DNA of 64,000 nucleotides from an uncultured Hyphomicrobiales bacterium (GTDB lineage Bacteria > Pseudomonadota > Alphaproteobacteria > Rhizobiales > Rhizobiaceae): positions 1 through 64,000 of the forward strand of contig CALTTH010000017.1 in assembly GCA_943908365.1 (NCBI GenBank), read 5' to 3'. Below the pieces are notes generated by a model, which saw nothing but the letters and a program-made list of their open reading frames with translations, was not told the origin of the DNA and did no database searches. Shown here piece by piece: positions 59,931-64,000 of the stretch. A program made the translations under genes and the position numbers. How positions within the stretch are numbered: position 1 is the first letter of the stretch; each line of letters begins with the position of its first letter.

Positions 59931-61229
59931 CTACCCTTCCGGATTGATGCGAATGCCGACGGATCGCGCATGCGCATCGAGCCCTTCGGAATTGGCAAGC
60001 GTGATGGCAGCAGGTGCGAGCTGACGCAGCTGATCTGGGCCTAGCCTCAGGATCGACGTGCGCTTGACGAAATCCAGGACCGAAAGACCGGACGAGAAGC
60101 GTGCCGAGCGGGCGGTGGGCAAGACGTGGTTCGATCCTCCGACATAGTCGCCGATCACCTCAGGCGTATGGCGACCGACGAAGATGGCGCCCGCATTGCG
60201 AATACCCGCCATCAGCACATCGGGGTCATCGACCGCAAGTTCCAGGTGTTCAGCGGCGATGCGGTTGGCAAGCGGGATCGAGGCGGCAAGATCGTCTACC
60301 AGGATAATCGCGCCGAAATCGCGCCAGCTGGCGGTGGCGGTCTGCGAACGGGAAAGCTGCTTCAATTGGCGCTCGACAGCCTTTTCGACAGCGCCGCCCA
60401 GTTCCGCATCATCGGTGATCAGAATGGACTGGGCGCCCGGATCGTGTTCGGCCTGCGCCAGAAGATCGGCGGCGAGCCAATCCGGATCGTTGTGTTTGTC
60501 GGCAATCACCAAGACTTCGGACGGTCCGGCAATCATGTCGATCCCAACCGTGCCGAACACATGGCGCTTCGCCGCAGCCACATAGGCATTGCCCGGACCA
60601 ACGATCTTGGCGACGGGTGCAATGGTCTGAGTGCCATAGGCAAGGGCTGCGATGGCTTGCGCGCCACCGATGCGGTATATTTCCTCGACGCCTGCGACGC
60701 GCGCTGCAGCCAGCACCGCCGGATTGATCTTGCCGGCATTGGCGGGAACGACCATGACGATGCGTTCGACGCCTGCGACCTTGGCTGGGACGGCATTCAT
60801 TAACACCGAGCTTGGATAGCTTGCCGTGCCGCCTGGAACGTAAAGACCGACAGCCTCGATCGCCGTCCATCTGGAACCAAGGCCGACCCCGATATCGTCT
60901 TCGTAGATATCGTCTTTCGGCATCTGCCGCGCATGGTGCTTTTGGATACGCTGGGCCGCAAACTTCAAAGCGTCGAGAACGGCAGGATCGACTTCGGCAA
61001 GGGCGGCGTCGATTTCCGCTTCCGTGACACGCATCGAGATTTTCGAGAAATCCAGCCCGTCGAACTTCAGCGAATAATGGGCCAACGCCTCGTCGCCGCG
61101 CTTTCGAACATTCTCGATGATGTCGCGAACGACGGCGTTCACATCTTCCGAAACCTCGCGCTTCGTCGTCAGGAACGCGGCGAAAGCCTGTTCGAAATCA
61201 GAAGAGGATTGCTCCAGCCAGATTGCCAC
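59931..61229 (-). CDS. hisD: Histidinol dehydrogenase
   Basis: A 432-residue zinc enzyme that makes the last two steps of histidine synthesis. Signature segments are VGLYVPGGTASYPSSVLMNA, IVGPGNAYVAAAKRHVFG and DMIAGPSEVLVIAD; zinc ligands are expected in AQAEHDPGAQ and the AAEHLELAVDDPD region. The start is GTG at 61229 behind AAGGG. No other his genes are here. Confidence 0.96.
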   Translation of the reverse strand: MAIWLEQSSSDFEQAFAAFLTTKREVSEDVNAVVRDIIENVRKRGDEALAHYSLKFDGLDFSKISMRVTEAEIDAALAEVDPAVLDALKFAAQRIQKHHARQMPKDDIYEDDIGVGLGSRWTAIEAVGLYVPGGTASYPSSVLMNAVPAKVAGVERIVMVVPANAGKINPAVLAAARVAGVEEIYRIGGAQAIAALAYGTQTIAPVAKIVGPGNAYVAAAKRHVFGTVGIDMIAGPSEVLVIADKHNDPDWLAADLLAQAEHDPGAQSILITDDAELGGAVEKAVERQLKQLSRSQTATASWRDFGAIILVDDLAASIPLANRIAAEHLELAVDDPDVLMAGIRNAGAIFVGRHTPEVIGDYVGGSNHVLPTARSARFSSGLSVLDFVKRTSILRLGPDQLRQLAPAAITLANSEGLDAHARSVGIRINPEG

Positions 61230-61332
61230 GTCACGTCACCCTTTTCGAGAGCCTCGCGATGCGTGCGAGGCGAAATTCTCTGCAGCCTCAACTATGAGAC
61301 GGCACATGGGTATGTGGCATAAATCGAAACAT

Positions 61333-61357
61333 GCGGGCAAGGCAATTCCCTGCCCGC
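61333..61357 (-). terminator. Hairpin after the DUF2948 gene
   Basis: GCGGGCA and TGCCCGC pair (7 bp, 11-base loop) just past the DUF2948 stop; on the transcribed strand the following ATGTTTCGATTT is only moderately U-rich. A second stem, GCCTCGC/GCGAGGC at 61251-61271, lies between it and hisD. Confidence 0.45.
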
Positions 61358-61373
61358 TTCATCAGCTCAAGAT

Positions 61374-61811
61374 TTAGTCTGCCGGATGGAAGGGCCGGGA
61401 TTCGGTTTCCCATGCACCGCTGAGATCCGTCAGTTGGGCCTCGATGCATTCCACGTCGAGCGCGATCGCACCGCCGCCGGAAAGCGTCAGCTCGATTGTT
61501 CCATCCGGACCCTCTTCCTTCTGGATGAAGCGGATGGCGAGAAGGGAATGAACCTGCTCCTTGTCGGTGCGGTTTATGCCGCTGGAGCGGACCGCCGACA
61601 CCCGTTTGAGAACCAGGGCAGAGCGGCAGCGTTCTGGCGGATGGTTCTTCTTGGCGCCGTGTTCCCAGACAAAACGGTTGGCTGAGAGAACGAACTGGCC
61701 GGGCCGCGGCTCGAAGGACACGTCTTTCAACTTGAAGACACTGTCCTGCATGTGGGTAGAAATGATGGCAAGGTCTTCGCCATCCAGCGCCATGAGTTTA
61801 AGGCCGCTCAT
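61374..61811 (-). CDS. DUF2948 family protein
   Basis: A 145-residue soluble protein of an alphaproteobacterial family typically found between murA and hisD. Segments LDGEDLAIISTHMQDSVFKL and RFVWEHGAKKNHPPERCRSA are the family's conserved parts. Function unknown. It lies 178 bases after murA and 144 before hisD on the same strand. Confidence 0.88.
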   Translation of the reverse strand: MSGLKLMALDGEDLAIISTHMQDSVFKLKDVSFEPRPGQFVLSANRFVWEHGAKKNHPPERCRSALVLKRVSAVRSSGINRTDKEQVHSLLAIRFIQKEEGPDGTIELTLSGGGAIALDVECIEAQLTDLSGAWETESRPFHPAD

Positions 61812-61935
61812 CGTCTCTTGGTCCTCATCTCGCGGACAGGTCCGCTATCTCTCGTTCAACATGTGTGAAACACGACGCGTGCCGCACGCGGCATTTGCGT
61901 CGTCGTTCAAGTGGTTGATCTGGAGATAGGCAGTC

Positions 61936-61964
61936 GGGGCCGGTTCTTCAACGGACACGGCCCC
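61936..61964 (-). terminator. GC-rich hairpin after murA
   Basis: GGGGCCG (61936-61942) and CGGCCCC (61958-61964) pair perfectly with a 15-base loop, about 25-50 bases past the murA stop. No U-run follows. Confidence 0.4.
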
Positions 61965-61989
61965 CTCATCGAGAATCGGCGATGAAGGA

Positions 61990-63282
61990 TCAATCGCTGA
62001 CGCGCTCGACTTTCGCGCCGCAGCGGTTCAGCTTTTCTTCGAGACGCTCAAAGCCGCGGTCCAGGTGATAGACGCGCGACACCATGGTTTCGCCCTCAGC
62101 CACCAGTCCGGCAATGACCAGCGAGACGGAGGCGCGAAGGTCGGTCGCCATCACAGGCGCGCCGCGCAAGCGGGAGACGCCTTCGATACGCGCCATCTGG
62201 CCTGACAGAGAAATCTTGGCGCCAAGGCGGGCAAGTTCCTGCACATGCATGAAGCGGTTTTCAAAGATGGTTTCGGTGATGTGCGAAACGCCATCGGCAC
62301 GCGTCATCAGTGCCATGAACTGCGCCTGCAAGTCCGTCGGGAAACCGGGAAAGGGTTCGGTGACGACATCGACGGGGCGGATGCCATTGCCGTTGCGCAC
62401 GACGCGTAGGCCGCTTTCCGTTTCCGTAATGGTTGCGCCGGCAAGGCGCAACGTATCGATGGCGTTATCCAGCAGCGATGCGCGCGTGCCTTCCAGACGA
62501 ACGTCGCCGCCCGTCATGGCAACCGCCATGGCATAGGTGCCCGTTTCGATACGATCGGGAAGGACCCGGTGACGGGCGCCGGAGAGCGACGTCACACCTT
62601 CAATGGTAATGGTCGAGGTGCCGGCACCTTCGATCTTCGCGCCCATGGCACTCAGGCACTGGGCAAGGTCAACAACTTCGGGCTCACGAGCCGCGTTGTG
62701 AATGATCGTCGTGCCGCGTGCGAGCGTTGCCGCCATCAGCATCACATGCGTTGCGCCAACGGAGACTTTCGGGAAGGTGTAGGTGGCGCCGATCAGACCG
62801 CCGGCGGGCGCTGTCGCGTTGATGTAACCGCCATCGATTTCCATAGTGGCGCCGAGCGCTTCCAGTCCTTCGATGAAGAGGTCGACGGGACGTGTACCGA
62901 TCGCGCAGCCACCGGGCAGCGAAACGCGCGCCCTGCCCTCACGGGCAAGAAGCGGGCCGATGACCCAGAAGCTCGCACGCATCTTGGAGACCAGTTCGTA
63001 AGGAGCCGTCGTATCGACGATCGTCCGGCAAGTGAAATGCACGGTGCGGGAGTAGCTTTCGCCCTGGCTTTCACGGCGGCCGTTGACGGAGATGTCGACG
63101 CCGTGGTTGCCGAGAATACGGATCAGCTGTTCGACGTCTGCCAGATGCGGCACGTTTTCCAGCGTCAGCGTATCGCTGGTCATCAGCGATGCGATCATCA
63201 GCGGCAGTGCTGCATTCTTGGCTCCGGAAATCGGGATGATGCCGTTCAGCTCGTTCCCACCTGTGATTCTGATGCGATCCAT
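61990..63282 (-). CDS. murA: UDP-N-acetylglucosamine 1-carboxyvinyltransferase
   Basis: A 430-residue enolpyruvyl transferase, first committed step of peptidoglycan synthesis and the fosfomycin target. The catalytic loop is SLPGGCAIGTRPVDLF with Cys126, so it is of the fosfomycin-sensitive Cys type. GISGAKNAALP-like PISGAKNAALPLMIA at the N-terminus binds substrate. The frame runs up to 63366, but the ATG at 63282 gives the normal family length and has AAGGG just upstream. Confidence 0.97.
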   Translation of the reverse strand: MDRIRITGGNELNGIIPISGAKNAALPLMIASLMTSDTLTLENVPHLADVEQLIRILGNHGVDISVNGRRESQGESYSRTVHFTCRTIVDTTAPYELVSKMRASFWVIGPLLAREGRARVSLPGGCAIGTRPVDLFIEGLEALGATMEIDGGYINATAPAGGLIGATYTFPKVSVGATHVMLMAATLARGTTIIHNAAREPEVVDLAQCLSAMGAKIEGAGTSTITIEGVTSLSGARHRVLPDRIETGTYAMAVAMTGGDVRLEGTRASLLDNAIDTLRLAGATITETESGLRVVRNGNGIRPVDVVTEPFPGFPTDLQAQFMALMTRADGVSHITETIFENRFMHVQELARLGAKISLSGQMARIEGVSRLRGAPVMATDLRASVSLVIAGLVAEGETMVSRVYHLDRGFERLEEKLNRCGAKVERVSD

Positions 63283-63450
63283 TCGTCCCTTACGAGCTTT
63301 GCGCTCGCCTTTCCTTGATGCCGTCGAGGCATGTGTTGGTGCCGGCCTGCCGGTAAACGGCAGCATAGCTGAAAAAAGTGTTGATGCGCCTACTCAGACG
63401 AGAGTCGACGCGAAAGATGAAACCCCTGTCCGTTTCAGTTTTTCCCGGCT

Positions 63451-63517
63451 AAAGCGTGCCGCGATCCTTCAGGTCCGCTCAAACGCTTCAGGTCCTTACC
63501 GCATGTCGTTCTTGTCA
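63451..63517. repeat. RIME-like repeat, copy 3 (right half lost)
   Basis: AAAGCGTGCCGCGATCC, CAAACGCTTCAGGTCC and GCATGTCGTT occur in the same order as in the copy at 48649-48753, but the mirrored right half is missing. It runs into the stop codon of the small gene at 63515. Confidence 0.65.
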
Positions 63518-63748
63518 GCACGATTCGTTCGTTTTTGCGGCAGGAAGTCCGATTGTATCGTCTTCGTCACCTGCACGGCGGGCGCGCAACTGCTGTTTGC
63601 GGCGAGCAAGGTTTTCACGCAGCTTCTTTGCAGCCCGCGCTTTGCGCTCCGCCTCTCGCTGCTTTGCCTTTTCGCCGGGTCCAGTTTGCCCGGATGCCAG
63701 CGGCTTTTGCGGGGTTTCATCGTGATCATCGTCCATAAGCGGTGTCAT
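63515..63748 (-). CDS. Small basic coiled-coil protein, unknown function
   Basis: A 77-residue protein with an acidic start (MTPLMDDDHDETPQ), a long Lys/Arg-rich helix (EKAKQREAERKARAAKKLRE, continuing NLARRKQQLRARR) and a short tail. Small proteins of this kind are common upstream of murA in rhizobia. The start is uncertain: 63748 and 63736 (MDDDHDE) are both possible and neither has a strong ribosome site. The 3' end overlaps a RIME-like repeat. Confidence 0.62.
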   Translation of the reverse strand: MTPLMDDDHDETPQKPLASGQTGPGEKAKQREAERKARAAKKLRENLARRKQQLRARRAGDEDDTIGLPAAKTNESC

Positions 63749-63890
63749 AAACGAATTTCGCGCGGTCCAACAGTGTCCGTCGCTTTTTTCCAGAAAGGTA
63801 TGGTGAAGTCGCACTTTGATGCTTGCGCTCATCAGAAACCTATGGCAATAGGCGCCCACTTGATGTCGAGGCAGCGCTTCGACGACAGAT

Positions 63891-63965
<75 letters not shown>

Positions 63966-64000
63966 TTCAATTCTCCACTGTCTAGATTGTTTTGCTCGAT

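Overview
The window is a stretch of a Rhizobiaceae chromosome, most like Agrobacterium or a close relative (Rhizobium/Allorhizobium). The evidence is a PdhS1-type cell-cycle kinase, an aglEFGAK alpha-glucoside operon with its LacI regulator, the rhizobial flagellar order flgB-flgC-fliE-flgG-flgA-flgI-motE-flgH-fliL-fliP, rhizobial palindromic intergenic repeats, and an alphaproteobacterial tRNA-His with no encoded G at position -1 and A73. Coding density is high. I see no insertion sequence, prophage, CRISPR array or integrase.

Layout. 1-4.6 kb: a Tat-exported MBL-fold protein (cut by the window edge) divergent from a DHA2 efflux pump, then ppx-rlmE and tRNA-His on the minus strand. 4.9-8.8 kb: the PAS histidine kinase PdhS1 behind a CtrA-type box that contains a GANTC methylation site. 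8.9-10.6 kb: an orphan FbpB-type permease. 10.9-17 kb: potF-potG-potH-potI-acsA2 (putrescine uptake plus acetoacetyl-CoA synthetase). 17.1-20.1 kb: a RamB/ScfR-type regulator divergent from aceA (isocitrate lyase). 20.2-23.1 kb: small unknown genes, a LysR regulator and a HI0933-family flavoprotein. 23.2-26 kb: puuA-puuB (putrescine catabolism). 26.1-30.3 kb: zwf-pgl-edd (Entner-Doudoroff). 30.5-31.9 kb: a Tat-exported metallophosphoesterase. 32-39.8 kb: aglEFGAK and divergent aglR. 39.9-43.6 kb: an AT-rich membrane protein, folD and a Wzz-like protein. 43.8-57.7 kb: a flagellar block of two convergent operons plus a large DUF1217 repeat protein. 57.8-63.7 kb: housekeeping genes (yacG, maf, infA, LMW phosphatase, UPF0262, hisD, DUF2948, murA), then tRNA-Thr.

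How the genes fit together. Metabolically the region covers nitrogen and carbon scavenging: putrescine uptake and gamma-glutamylation, alpha-glucosides fed to the Entner-Doudoroff pathway, and acetate or acetoacetate salvage. PdhS1 belongs to the DivK/CtrA network, which controls division and motility in alphaproteobacteria. The flagellar genes supply the rod, P- and L-rings, FliL and part of the export gate (FliP, FliR, FlhA). Hook, filament, stator and switch genes and fliQ are missing here and must lie elsewhere.

No gene cluster here looks like a wholly new system. The most interesting signals are regulatory and structural: the CtrA/GANTC element at pdhS1, two further TTAA-N7-TTAA sites (one next to a possible sRNA), matched operators at agl and aceA, hairpins after both binding-protein genes, a six-repeat DUF1217 protein beside flhA, a basic disordered extension on Ppx, and a 43-residue membrane peptide gene.
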